This document shows positions 1 through 8,617 of a DNA stretch of 64,000 nt, piece by piece. The notes under the pieces were generated by a model. It saw only the letters and a list, made by a program, of their open reading frames with translations, searched no databases and was not told the DNA's origin. The first letter of the stretch is position 1; each line of letters begins with the position of its first letter. The stretch comes from Nostoc foliaceum FACHB-393. GTDB lineage: Bacteria; Cyanobacteriota; Cyanobacteriia; Cyanobacteriales; Nostocaceae. Position numbers and translations under genes: made by a program. The DNA is taken from positions 124,001-188,000 of the forward strand of contig NZ_JACJTD010000007.1 of the NCBI RefSeq assembly GCF_014698505.1, given 5' to 3'.

Positions 1-289
1 ATACGCTATCTAGTTGCGTTAGTTCAAAAATCATTCTAATTGACGGAGCAACAGCGCAAAGTCGGAAACTTCGTCCTAAACTAAGAGCCAGCTTGTGTGT
101 AGATAACAATGCCATCAACCCCGCGCTGTCTAACGATTCTACCGCTGCTAGGTCTACTACCAAGATGGAAATACCATTTTGTGCCAACGCTGTCGTCATA
201 TCTCGTTCAAATTCTAAGGCGTTTACAGCATTCAAACAGCCTTGGGGGCGAATAACTGCAATTTTGGGATAGTTAAGCACTGCTTGCAT
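1..289 (-). CDS. STAS-domain protein (anti-sigma antagonist type), partial
   Basis: The frame starts at an ATG at 289 and runs off the left edge of the window without a stop, so the C-terminus is missing. The visible 96 residues form a STAS fold: an N-terminal beta segment (KIAVIRP), then ILVVDLAAV followed by LDSAGLMAL, which carries the conserved serine (S55) that partner-switching kinases phosphorylate in SpoIIAA-like proteins. The likely role is a phosphorylation-controlled protein switch in signalling. The partner kinase or anti-sigma factor is not visible here. A promoter would lie in the 470-bp divergent gap to the next gene. Confidence 0.8.
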   Translation of the reverse strand, partial: MQAVLNYPKIAVIRPQGCLNAVNALEFERDMTTALAQNGISILVVDLAAVESLDSAGLMALLSTHKLALSLGRSFRLCAVAPSIRMIFELTQLDSV

Positions 290-761
290 AGTTACATCCT
301 ATTGAGAATTGTTGAAGCGTCAAGCTAAGGATTATTTGAACATAAACTCTTTTTTGTTGCATCGACCATATGTCTTAGGTCTCTTTGCTGAATCTTTATG
401 GCTTTAGTATCTCTGTTTAAAGATTGTCATAATTCCAGTTTAAAGTGTGTTTATATATACTTTTTTTTTATCCCAGTTCAAAAACAATCAACTATAGACA
501 GCCCTAAAAAAGACAAATTATCAGTAACTATGCTGAGAAAATTTGCTTAGTCTATAACTAAAGCTAATTTAGCCAAGCCTTAACGGTAAGTTAAATCTCA
601 CTCTTTAGCGTTGCTGATGGCATAGGCCATAGTCATAGCAAATTTTCTATTTAACTAATTAAAAAGGTGATCTATATCACTAGTAAATTAGTACTTAGAT
701 CACTTTTTATACTTAGATAAATCTGGGAGAATTAGTATCATATAAAGTTTGGTTATTACTT
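290..761. other. Intergenic region, divergent promoters
   Basis: AT-rich gap between the minus-strand STAS gene and the plus-strand gene at 762. It should hold both promoters. The one clear structure is the hairpin at 661-708. A 50-codon frame at 399-551 has no ribosome binding site and no recognisable features, so it is not called. Confidence 0.5.
661..708 (+). promoter_or_regulatory. Strong A/T-flanked hairpin in 5' leader
   Basis: AAAAAGGTGATCTA pairs with TAGATCACTTTTT across a 21-nt loop that itself contains a short ACTA/TAGT pair. The shape, a stem followed by T residues, resembles an intrinsic terminator. However, no gene ends upstream on this strand, and it lies 54 bp before the ATG at 762. 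An attenuator or protected leader for the small gene at 762 is possible. Confidence 0.4.
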
Positions 762-965
762 ATGAAAACTCAGTACGCTATTCGGAAACTAGTAGAAAAA
801 GCTCTTGACATTAAAAAACTAACTCCTGAGATAGAAAATGAAATCAACTCAGAATTGACAGAACTGGGTTACATTTCTGATGTTGATTACGAAGCTCTGG
901 AATTATTAATGTCAGAGATGGATGCTGGTAGAATTCAGTTAGTTCCTAGCTTGGGATATTTCTAA
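762..965 (+). CDS. Small acidic protein of unknown function
   Basis: 67 codons, ATG start, predicted to be helical and acidic, with a stretch rich in E/L (residues 18-52) and no membrane segment or signal peptide. I do not recognise a named domain. Similar short proteins ending in a G-R-(I/L)-Q-(L/V) motif are common in filamentous cyanobacteria, often near signalling genes, but no function can be assigned. No strong Shine-Dalgarno sequence precedes the ATG, which is common in cyanobacteria. The gene stands alone; a structured leader lies just upstream. Confidence 0.6.
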   Translation: MKTQYAIRKLVEKALDIKKLTPEIENEINSELTELGYISDVDYEALELLMSEMDAGRIQLVPSLGYF

Positions 966-1218
966 TTGCTTAGGTCTAGAGGTTTATTGCCTATATCAAG
1001 TGAATCTGATGGTAAATGAAGAAATAAAACTTTAAAATAGGTAAAACAAGTATTAGTAAAGGCAGGGCTGAATAAAAAGATTGCTTTAACTATCCCTGAT
1101 GAACGGTTACGAGAAGAGATTGAACGCATGAAAGATGGTGGTATATACTAAAATTAGTGCTGAGTAAAAAAATAACCCAATACTCTAAACGCCTCACTAC
1201 TGTGCACTCACTCGTTAC

Positions 1219-1581
1219 TCAGCACTCGGTACTATTTTGGTATGCTTGCCACAGTTGGTGAATAAACTGATTAAGTTGCTGCTTGGCGGCTGAGTCAGGT
1301 TCAGTTTTTGGTTCTTTTGCTAAAACTTGGCTCAAGAAGGTAATTACTTCTGTGTCTAATGCTGGCCGAAACAAATTGGCAGGCCAAAGCAAGTCAGACA
1401 CATCTCGCAAATCGGTAATTAGCGGCGATTCCTGAATCAAAGTAACCATTAATAAAGGACGTACCCAGCACAACTGTCGGGAAACTACAAATTGAATGAC
1501 TTCTGCATACAGATTCCTGTCGCCATGCTCTAAAGACACAATTTGTCCTGGTTGAAGAAAATCTAGGCTAATGTTCATCAT
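1219..1581 (-). CDS. Conserved cyanobacterial hypothetical protein
   Basis: 120 codons from tandem ATGs (M1, M2). The N-terminal part reads like a small beta-barrel (FLQPGQIVSLEHGDRNLYAE), followed by a helical C-terminus with LNQFIHQLWQAY. There is no signal peptide or membrane segment. It looks like a conserved cyanobacterial family of unknown role, and I do not recognise a domain name. It stands alone on the minus strand with its 3' end facing a repeat-rich gap. Coding is judged real from codon structure and length, not from a motif. Confidence 0.6.
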   Translation of the reverse strand: MMNISLDFLQPGQIVSLEHGDRNLYAEVIQFVVSRQLCWVRPLLMVTLIQESPLITDLRDVSDLLWPANLFRPALDTEVITFLSQVLAKEPKTEPDSAAKQQLNQFIHQLWQAYQNSTEC

Positions 1582-1878
1582 TATGCAGTTTGGGCAGGGG
1601 CAAGAATTATTTTGTAACTTCCTTATTCTTAAAAATGGAAATGCGCTACGTTTAACGGAAGGTTATGTAACATTAGGTTAGCACTCTCACGGCAACGATG
1701 TCTAAGACATATGCCTCACAAGTGGCTACGCAAAACTAATAAAACCAATCCCTGAAAGCAAAGGGTTTTCCTAGCATAGTATCTCAACAGAAATACTATA
1801 GAATAGGTAAATAACTGTTAAGCGATCGCTACACAGACACTTTGTAGTAGTGAATCAACAAGAAAAGAGCAAAGAGCC

Positions 1879-2160
1879 GTGTCAGTTGAAACTATTGAAA
1901 AGCCTTCCACAATTCGTAAGCTAGCGCCTCGGTATCGCGTTTTGCTCCATAACGATGACTACAACTCTATGGAGCATGTTGTGCAGTCACTAATAGCCAC
2001 TGTACCAAGCCTTACCCAACCCCAGGCTGTTAGCATCATGATGGAAGCCCATACTAACGGGCTAGCTTTAGTCATTACTTGCGCTCTGGAACACGCTGAA
2101 TTCTATTGCGAAACCTTGATAAGTCATGGTTTAAGTAGCACGATTGAACCTGATGAATAG
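1879..2160 (+). CDS. clpS: ClpS, ATP-dependent Clp protease adaptor
   Basis: 93 codons from a GTG start. The ClpS core is clear: YRVLLHNDDYNSMEHVV (the N-D-D-Y-x-x-M-E signature that forms the N-degron pocket), then a V-S-I-M-M-E-A-H helix and a C-terminal EHAEFYCETL segment. ClpS delivers proteins with destabilising N-terminal residues to ClpAP/ClpCP. Cyanobacteria often carry two ClpS paralogues; this short form with an intact pocket looks like the canonical one, but which paralogue it is cannot be settled here. The leucyl/phenylalanyl transferase gene aat, which makes such N-degrons, is 28 kb away in this window. Confidence 0.93.
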   Translation: MSVETIEKPSTIRKLAPRYRVLLHNDDYNSMEHVVQSLIATVPSLTQPQAVSIMMEAHTNGLALVITCALEHAEFYCETLISHGLSSTIEPDE

Positions 2161-2163
2161 TTA

Positions 2164-2190
2164 TTGGTCATTTGTCATTGGTCATTTGTC
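2164..2190. repeat. Heptamer short tandem repeat (GTCATTT/G type)
   Basis: Four imperfect copies of a 7-bp unit (GTCATTT or GTCATTG) between clpS and the CPBP gene. This is the repeat class scattered through Nostoc intergenic regions. Confidence 0.7.
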
Positions 2191-2231
2191 GAAATATAGA
2201 GTATTGACTAGTGATTGGTGACTTACTTGGT

Positions 2232-3056
2232 ATGAAACAAAACTTTGTCCGTCTAGCTGAACGCCCTGCCCCTATCAGGCTGGGTTGTTTTATTTTGACT
2301 TTATTGCTGCTATGGTTGCCATTGGCTGCACCAATATACTTACTAGTGCATGATTCAAACTTAGAAAGTATATTGACATTGGTGTTGTTATATGCAATAT
2401 TTATTTTTCTCCTGAGACTATGGGGTCAATATGTCTACCAACAGCCCCAAATTCTGCGGCATTATGGCTTAGAATTCACGCGGCAAAACGGAGTGGATTT
2501 ATTGCGTGGCTTGGCTATGGGCATAATTAATACTCTGATACTTTTTGGATTACAAGGTGTTTTGGGTTGGCTAGTGTGGCAACAACCGAAAGTTTTTTTG
2601 CTGAAAATAATTGTAGAGGGTTTACTTGTTGGCTTAGGTATTGGATTTGCTGAGGAATTGTTATTCCGAGGCTGGTTGCTAGATGAATTACAACGAGATT
2701 ACAGTCCTCGTGTGGCACTGTGGACAGATGCAACTGCGTTTGCTGCATTGCACTTTATTAAACCCTTAGAGGCAATTATTCATACACTGCCGCAATTTCC
2801 AGCTTTAGTACTACTGGGGTTAACGCAAGTATGGGGAAAGCGTTGGCGGAGGGGACGCTTGGGTTTACCAATTGGTCTGCATGGTGGTTTAGTCTGGGGC
2901 TACTACATTATTAATGTTGGGGAATTAGTGAAGTATTCTGGTCAAGTTCCTGATTGGGTAACTGGTGTGAATAATAATCCCCTACAAGGAGTGATGGGGG
3001 TGTTGTTAATGAGTGTACTAGCTTTGTGGATACGAGGGCGAACAGTGAAAAATTAA
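2232..3056 (+). CDS. CPBP-family intramembrane metalloprotease
   Basis: An integral membrane protein with about seven hydrophobic segments. The glutamic-protease motif EELLFR is present (residues 148-153 counted from an upstream GTG at 2211), followed by FAALHF (second motif) and a late LHGGLVWGYYI helix (third motif). CPBP proteases (Rce1/Abi family) cleave within membranes; in bacteria their substrates are mostly unknown. I favour the ATG at 2232 because the GTG at 2211 has no ribosome binding site and adds only seven residues, but either is possible. It follows clpS in the same direction after a repeat-containing gap, so co-transcription is possible but not shown. Confidence 0.85.
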   Translation: MKQNFVRLAERPAPIRLGCFILTLLLLWLPLAAPIYLLVHDSNLESILTLVLLYAIFIFLLRLWGQYVYQQPQILRHYGLEFTRQNGVDLLRGLAMGIINTLILFGLQGVLGWLVWQQPKVFLLKIIVEGLLVGLGIGFAEELLFRGWLLDELQRDYSPRVALWTDATAFAALHFIKPLEAIIHTLPQFPALVLLGLTQVWGKRWRRGRLGLPIGLHGGLVWGYYIINVGELVKYSGQVPDWVTGVNNNPLQGVMGVLLMSVLALWIRGRTVKN

Positions 3057-3230
3057 AAATGGGTAACATATTTTGAAGATAACTAATTTCTTTTTATCTA
3101 ATTGCCGATTTGCGATCGCGGTCAATATGGGAATGATGGCGGTGATTGAGACTTGTGCAGCGACGGGTGTCATTCTGGGTAGTCCTCAAAAATACAAATA
3201 ATCGGTATAGGTGGTTTTTTGGTGCAATCT

Positions 3231-3869
3231 TTACGCAAGCGTCTCAACCACTGTCCCCACCAAACACGCTTTATTCAAATTAACGCCGCTCAAATTTGCA
3301 CCTTCTAACTCTGCACAAAGTAAATTTGCTCCTGAAAAATTCGCCCCCGCCAAATTCGCCCCCCGCAAGTCCGCTTCTTCCAGGTTTGCTTCACTCAATA
3401 AAGCCCCTTGCAAATCGGCGCGACTCAAGTCTGCACCTTTGAGATTTGCCCCAGTCAGGTTTGCACCGCGCAAGTCAGCACCGCGCAAGTCTACGCCTTG
3501 CAAGTTCACATTCATCAAATTGGCACCACTCAAGAAAGCACCTACCAATGAGACATCACTGAGTCTTGCTCCCATCAAGTTAGCACCACGCAAATTGCTA
3601 CCCCGCAAGTCAGCACCCGTTAAATCTGCTTGCATGAGGTTCGCTCCCATCAAATTCGCCCGCAAGTCAGTTTCTTGGAGGTTGGCTCCCATCAAATTTG
3701 CCCCCTCCAAATGCCCACCTTCGAGTTTGGAAGCAGCGAAATTAGTGCCGACAAGGGTAGCGCCAGCAAGATTAATCCGGCTTAAATCTAGTCGGGAGAG
3801 TTCCTCGTCTTCTAAATTTGCCCCTGGGAGTTGTTTGAGTTTTCCTAATCTAATAGCTTCAATATTCAT
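3231..3869 (-). CDS. Pentapeptide-repeat protein
   Basis: 212 residues, of which about 155 are continuous A(D/N)LxG pentapeptides (about 30 copies), predicted to form a right-handed quadrilateral beta-helix. There is a short non-repeat N-terminus with charged helices, no signal peptide and no membrane segment, so it should be cytosolic. Such proteins act as protein-binding scaffolds; some mimic DNA, but nothing here argues for that. The ATG overlaps the TGA of the upstream DICT/HD gene by four bases (ATGA), which indicates translational coupling and a shared function. The opposite strand of the repeat is open by chance and is not a gene. Confidence 0.9.
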   Translation of the reverse strand: MNIEAIRLGKLKQLPGANLEDEELSRLDLSRINLAGATLVGTNFAASKLEGGHLEGANLMGANLQETDLRANLMGANLMQADLTGADLRGSNLRGANLMGARLSDVSLVGAFLSGANLMNVNLQGVDLRGADLRGANLTGANLKGADLSRADLQGALLSEANLEEADLRGANLAGANFSGANLLCAELEGANLSGVNLNKACLVGTVVETLA

Positions 3870-5263
3870 GTAAAGTAACTACCAATCTGCTCACTTATCT
3901 TGCTGTGGCTATCCCATTGGGAATCGAGTATCCAGATGCCGGCGCTGACTTTGGGTGTCATCAAGGGTAAGTCGAGTCCCTGTTGTAAACCCATAACTAA
4001 TAAAGCTAGGGTATCTACAAGTTTAGGGTCAAAGCGGGTAGATTGTTGCTGTCTGCACTCATCTAAAGCTTGAGTAAATATCTGTTCCCGGCTTTGATTT
4101 GACGATTTTCGCTGATTAACTCGCCACTGAAAGTCTGCCAATAATGCCAAAATTCTTGACTCTAGGGGAATTTCATCTCCAGCTAAACCTGCTGGTTCTC
4201 CTGTGCCATTCCACCACTCGGTTTGGTGAGTGATAATTTGGGCAACTGCTCGCAGTCTTGGCATTGTTCGCAATACTTGCGCCCCCGGTACTAAGGGACA
4301 AGTTAAAGGACAACTGGGAGCATCTTCTTGGTAGCGTGTGGATATACCACCTGTGAGAACGCTTTCTGCTTTCTGTAATGGATCTATGCGATGTAACAAA
4401 GCCGCTAGCCGCAACCTTTTAATCTGCCATGCGGGAAGATCCAAAAGCTGGGCGATCGCTTCAGCAAGAACGACTATTTCCGCAGCTGCCATTGGATTGT
4501 TGACATCTGCCATATCCATCAGTTGCGCCATTCGCAAAAAGGCTTGGATTTCGTTAGAAACCAAGTTGCGATCTAGGGTTTGTTTTTGAAGGGCTGTGGG
4601 TATAGATAAATTCTCTTGCCCATTCTGGAGGTAATCTACTACACGGGAGACAACTGCACCTAAATTTTGGGATCTGTCCATTGACGGTACAATTTGCTGT
4701 TTATCGGCTGTGAGTTTTTCTGCCAGTTCTGGGTTGTATTTTTTGATGTGAGCGATCGCTATTTCTGCTGTATCTTGCACTAACTCTGGCTCAAATGTCC
4801 ACAAGCCATAAAATTTACGCTCTAAGTCTGATGTCGGTACTCCAGCGCTGCCATAATCAGCCTCTGATAACTCTTGACAAATTACCATCGCCGTGTACTT
4901 TGGCGATAAAATAATTAAGTGCCACTCCTGCGCTACTGGATCAACTGGAGCTAATGCCACTAAGTCTACATTGGGTAGCTGGCTGGTAGGATGTTCAGCA
5001 AAGCCGGATTCAGAGGCAGCCATAATGGCAATTTGGCGACTGCGCTGGGCTATGTCTGCATATCGTTGAGCTTCTTGTAGATACCATTTACCCTGTTGGA
5101 AGGCTGTGATAACTAGGGGTGTACCGTCGTCGGTTAAGATATGGTCTTCAAGAGCATGGCACAGGGCAACCAAGGTATTCTTGTAGTAAACACCGAATCG
5201 AATTGGCCTAGTAGTGTGGCGATGGGCTGTTTCTAGCTGTTGTAGAATTGAACCTTCTAACAT
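3866..5263 (-). CDS. DICT sensory domain + degenerate HD-domain protein
   Basis: 465 codons from the ATG at 5263. A TTG at 5317 would add 18 residues but has no ribosome binding site. The N-terminal ~170 residues match the DICT sensory domain (MLEGSILQQLETAHR start, then FGVYYKNTLVALCHALEDHI). The C-terminal ~200 residues look like an HD-GYP hydrolase fold, but the active site is broken: the HD pair reads HR (H291-R292) and the GYP motif reads GTGEP near residue 355. A c-di-GMP phosphodiesterase activity is therefore unlikely; a sensing or scaffold role fits better. It overlaps the pentapeptide gene by ATGA. Confidence 0.75.
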   Translation of the reverse strand: MLEGSILQQLETAHRHTTRPIRFGVYYKNTLVALCHALEDHILTDDGTPLVITAFQQGKWYLQEAQRYADIAQRSRQIAIMAASESGFAEHPTSQLPNVDLVALAPVDPVAQEWHLIILSPKYTAMVICQELSEADYGSAGVPTSDLERKFYGLWTFEPELVQDTAEIAIAHIKKYNPELAEKLTADKQQIVPSMDRSQNLGAVVSRVVDYLQNGQENLSIPTALQKQTLDRNLVSNEIQAFLRMAQLMDMADVNNPMAAAEIVVLAEAIAQLLDLPAWQIKRLRLAALLHRIDPLQKAESVLTGGISTRYQEDAPSCPLTCPLVPGAQVLRTMPRLRAVAQIITHQTEWWNGTGEPAGLAGDEIPLESRILALLADFQWRVNQRKSSNQSREQIFTQALDECRQQQSTRFDPKLVDTLALLVMGLQQGLDLPLMTPKVSAGIWILDSQWDSHSKISEQIGSYFT

Positions 5264-5356
5264 GGGATTGGGTGAAAATAACCGCAGAGGGTAAGTAGGG
5301 GGACAGGCGAGAGACAAGGAGATGAAATTTGCTCTTGTCTGATTCTGGGAAGTTTA

Positions 5357-6946
5357 TCAAACAGCTGCTAACTGTTTGTCTTTTGTATCTATTGGGGCAG
5401 AAAGTGCTGCTTCTAAGTCGGCACAACCCAGCTTTTCTTCTAAAATTTTCATGACTTCGCGTCCGAAATCGTTAGGGTTTTGTTGCCAAGCTTGCAAGCA
5501 GACTTCTCCAAAGAATGAACCAAGAGGTTCGGGATTCCAGAGGAGTTTTTTGGCTGTCCACGGCATCAAGCTCATTGGATCATACCCTGGTTTAAGGATG
5601 CCTTCTTTGAATGCGTATTCTTCTAAATGGGTATGGGGTTGCAGCCCAATAAAGAAAATGGCAGGTTCGACTTTATCAGCACCAAAGATCCGTTCTAATT
5701 CCCGGTGGTACGCGATGGTTTGGCGGATGGTTTCGGGACGTTCGTCAATGACGTTAAAGGAGTAATTAACGGAAACTAAATCGTTAAAACCAGCTGCTTT
5801 TAAATCGCGGCAGTTTTGCAACACGGTTCGTAAGTTATACCCCATCCGCATTTTCCGCACAAGTTCTTGAGAACCACTGGTAATACCTATTTCAAAATAG
5901 TTCATCCCGGTTTTAGCCATCAAGTCGCACAACTCTGGTGTCAAATTGTCGGCTCTAATATATGCTGCCCAGTGGATATCTGTCATACCAGAATCGACGA
6001 TTTTTTGCAACAGTTCTACTGCATCGTCGATAAATTTTCTTGCTGGGATGAATTGGGCATCGGTAAACCAGAAGTTGCGAATGCCGCGATTATACAATTG
6101 GCGCATCTCAGCAACTACTTCATCTGCTGGGTTGATGCGTACTTGTTTCCCTTCGACAACAGTGTAGACGCAATAGCAGCAGTTGTGAGGACAACCACGC
6201 TTAGTTTGTACACCTATATAAAAGTCTTCTTCTTGCAGGTAAAAGTTAAATTCCGGCCAGATGCTTTCGATATAGTCGTAGTTACAAGCTGTTTTTTCTA
6301 GCGGCGTGGGTTGTTCGTGAATTAGCCGTTCCCGTGGTTGAGTTTCTCCCGCAACGTAACAGCGTTCATCTCGAAAATCTCTGCCACTTAAAAGTTTTTC
6401 CAGCAGGGTTTCGCCTTCACCTACAGAAATAATTGTCCCTTGAGGTAAGCTTTTGCCCAACTGTTCGTAAAATACACTGACTGCACCACCACCTACAACT
6501 ACACGGGCATTAGAATTATATTTTTGGGCACGCTTTAAACCGCGTTTGATTAAGCCCTGATTGCGCCATAATTCTACATAGTAAGCGATGAAGATTCGCA
6601 AACCGCCCAATCCTCCACGCAGTTTCAATAGAGGATTCTTTGCGTAATAAAATTCAAAAGCATTTTGTAGTGGGTTACCACCACGCCCGCCAACTGGAGC
6701 ATAAATTTGAATATCCCGCCAGGAAAATACTAGTAGTGTCGGTTTAAAATCATCGATACAGCGATCCAGAGCAGAACTGTAGTCTAAAGGTGGCACTGTT
6801 CCCAAATCAAAAATGCGCTGTTCGATATCAGGAAACTGTTTGTGGACATGATCGCTCAAGTAGACAACCCCAATGGGAAAGATAGGGTTACAAGGAAGGC
6901 GAACGTAAAGAATTCGATTTTCCATCATGGGTGTTTTGACTTCCAT
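5357..6946 (-). CDS. Radical SAM protein with B12-binding-like N-terminus
   Basis: 529 residues. The N-terminal ~200 residues have the Rossmann-like layout of B12-binding radical SAM proteins (VVVGGGAVS, then ISVGEGE), but a canonical D-x-H-x-x-G cobalamin motif is not visible. The radical SAM core starts at RGCPHNCCYC with the cluster cysteines C252, C256 and C259 (CX3CX2C), then IRADNLTPEL and EIGITSGSQ. Proteins of this kind are conserved in cyanobacteria and some databases name them a photosystem II high-light acclimation radical SAM protein; I recall that name but cannot verify it. The substrate is unknown. It starts at an ATG at 6946; an ATG at residue 8 is an alternative. Confidence 0.8.
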   Translation of the reverse strand: MEVKTPMMENRILYVRLPCNPIFPIGVVYLSDHVHKQFPDIEQRIFDLGTVPPLDYSSALDRCIDDFKPTLLVFSWRDIQIYAPVGGRGGNPLQNAFEFYYAKNPLLKLRGGLGGLRIFIAYYVELWRNQGLIKRGLKRAQKYNSNARVVVGGGAVSVFYEQLGKSLPQGTIISVGEGETLLEKLLSGRDFRDERCYVAGETQPRERLIHEQPTPLEKTACNYDYIESIWPEFNFYLQEEDFYIGVQTKRGCPHNCCYCVYTVVEGKQVRINPADEVVAEMRQLYNRGIRNFWFTDAQFIPARKFIDDAVELLQKIVDSGMTDIHWAAYIRADNLTPELCDLMAKTGMNYFEIGITSGSQELVRKMRMGYNLRTVLQNCRDLKAAGFNDLVSVNYSFNVIDERPETIRQTIAYHRELERIFGADKVEPAIFFIGLQPHTHLEEYAFKEGILKPGYDPMSLMPWTAKKLLWNPEPLGSFFGEVCLQAWQQNPNDFGREVMKILEEKLGCADLEAALSAPIDTKDKQLAAV

Positions 6947-7531
6947 CTTGCCAATCTTTGGGGAAAGCGAGATAAATTCCAGTTTTAAAGCGTGTTTTTG
7001 TTTTGGCTGCTCTTAATTTATGACAATCTTGCTTGACATTGAAGCTGATTATTGATACGTGTGAAACTTTTGCTCACAGATGTAGGAATCAATAAATTGC
7101 TTTGCATACCAAACGCAGGGGATCAAGAGAGGGTTTATGAAGACATTTTTCATATAGCTTTACGATAACATCGAGTTCATTCATTAAGCGATGATCCCAG
7201 GCTTTTAATCCTGCGATCGCTAAAACACAAAAATACACTTCTGAACTAGCTCAAGCTAAGGGGTTCTTCGCCATAGCTACCCTGTAATTATCCGCCTTCA
7301 GAAAGTTAAAGATTTTTTGCGGTAAATTAAGAACTTAAAAATGTTCACATAGTGTAAAATTACAAATAAAGCATAAATTTTTACAAAATTTTTACAACCT
7401 GGGTATATCTTTAGGTAGAAATAATCTACAAAGATTTAAGTTGGTAGTCGGAGCTACAGCAACTGGGGATCAGGCAATGCTAGGCTTGGCTGGTGTAATG
7501 TAAAATTGTGGCGTAAAGCTCCTCAGCAGTT
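6947..7531. other. Intergenic region, divergent promoters
   Basis: 585 bp between divergent genes. An AT-rich stretch at 7321-7400 with a TGTAA-AA-TTACA inverted repeat near 7352 is the likely promoter region of the DUF1830 gene. A short frame at about 7190-7288 reads like a gene tail (LAQAKGFFAIATL, then stop) but lacks a start and may be a remnant. No other structure was seen. Confidence 0.4.
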
Positions 7532-7927
7532 ATGGCTCAAATATTAGATCCTCTACCACCTGAGCAATCGGGAAAAATTCTCTGCTGCTACATTAATGCC
7601 ACCAGCAAAATACAGGTAGCTCGCATCTCCAATATTCCCAACTGGTACTTTGAAAGGGTTGTTTTCCCTGGACAACGTTTAGTGTTTGAAGCTCCGCGAA
7701 AAGGTCAAATGGAGATTCATACAGGCATGATGGCAAGTGCAATTTTATCCGATAAAATTCCGTGCGATCGCCTGATGCTCGAAGAATCCAGCGCTTATGA
7801 GTTTGATACAGACTCATCAGATGGAAAAGACCTTATTAATACCAGACCTATGGTGCAGCAAATTAATACAAAAATCGGAGATACTACAAAACCCTTACAG
7901 ATCGTTGGTTTAGCATCGGTTGATTAA
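7532..7927 (+). CDS. DUF1830 domain protein
   Basis: 131 codons from ATG. Residues ~15-75 carry the DUF1830 pattern, ILCCYINATSKIQVARI followed by NWYFERVVFPGQRLVFEA. The family is small, soluble and essentially cyanobacterial, with no known function. The last ~45 residues are less conserved and polar. It is a single-gene unit: a long AT-rich leader upstream and an intrinsic terminator about 25 bp downstream. Confidence 0.85.
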   Translation: MAQILDPLPPEQSGKILCCYINATSKIQVARISNIPNWYFERVVFPGQRLVFEAPRKGQMEIHTGMMASAILSDKIPCDRLMLEESSAYEFDTDSSDGKDLINTRPMVQQINTKIGDTTKPLQIVGLASVD

Positions 7928-7949
7928 AAAAAAATTTTACTAAATTTAA

Positions 7950-7976
7950 GGGTTGCTAATTCAGCAGCCTTTTTTG
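7950..7976 (+). terminator. Intrinsic terminator
   Basis: GGTTGCT pairs with AGCAGCC (one G-T pair) around a short AATTC loop and is followed by TTTTTT. It lies 23 bp after the stop of the DUF1830 gene. Confidence 0.8.
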
Positions 7977-8052
7977 TTTATTATTTATTGGGCATTGAGC
8001 ATGGGCATGGATTATTCTCCTCATCTCCCCCATCTCATCTACAATCATTCTT

Positions 8053-8514
8053 ATGAATCTGCCTTCATTTCTTTGGTTGTGGAAAATAGCCGCTTGGTCA
8101 ATGGGGTTGTCCCTGCTGGCATATCTGATGCTAGCAGTAACCGGCGTTTGGATGTTTCGGGCGAGAACTTCGCAGCAATTCCCTTTTATTACCCCATTTA
8201 TGGGAGGGAATAGGACAGTGCGATCGCTCCACTATACAATGGGCATCAGCATGGTAAGTTTAGTGCTACTACTGCTAGCGATCGGCATTGTTGGTACTTT
8301 AGGGCACTTTGGTTCCTTGGGTCACTCATCACATTTAGTTGCTGGATTGATAGTGGTAGCATTAGTTTTACTATCTGCTTTCAGTGCAACGCAAATTAGT
8401 GCTAGACGACCTTGGGCTAGACCCTTACACATCGGCATAAATATTATTTTATTTCTAGGATTTGCCTGGGTATCCCTTACTGGTTGGATTGTGGTGCAAA
8501 AGTATTTACCCTAA
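8053..8514 (+). CDS. DUF4079 family membrane protein
   Basis: 153 residues with four predicted transmembrane helices (about residues 15-35, 65-85, 95-112 and 125-148). The histidine in LHYTMG and those in GHFGSLGHSSH and LHIG recall the heme-binding four-helix cytochrome b561-like fold to which DUF4079 is usually compared. It starts at an ATG with an upstream A-rich leader. The function is unknown; a membrane redox role is plausible from the histidines but is inference. It may be transcribed with the next membrane protein, about 100 bp away. Confidence 0.75.
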   Translation: MNLPSFLWLWKIAAWSMGLSLLAYLMLAVTGVWMFRARTSQQFPFITPFMGGNRTVRSLHYTMGISMVSLVLLLLAIGIVGTLGHFGSLGHSSHLVAGLIVVALVLLSAFSATQISARRPWARPLHIGINIILFLGFAWVSLTGWIVVQKYLP

Positions 8515-8617
8515 AGAATTACGAATTATGAATTATTAAAGTGGTATAGCTTCTGTGTGACAGGCGAGGTAGGTCTATGTCCTACCTTACAATGAAGAAA
8601 AGCATTGTAATTTAGCC

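Noticed and set aside
1041..1151. Short frame ending LTIPDERLREEIERMKDGGIY
   Set aside because: It has no start codon and no upstream part. It looks like a gene tail left after a deletion but cannot be assigned to a family.
3109..3201. Short frame with NMGMMAVIETCAATGVILG
   Set aside because: It is too short, has no ribosome binding site, and lacks recognisable similarity. It may be a remnant.
3211..3873. 220-codon open frame opposite the pentapeptide gene
   Set aside because: It is the antisense of the repeats (rich in FAP/SAP triplets). The repeat composition keeps this strand open by chance.
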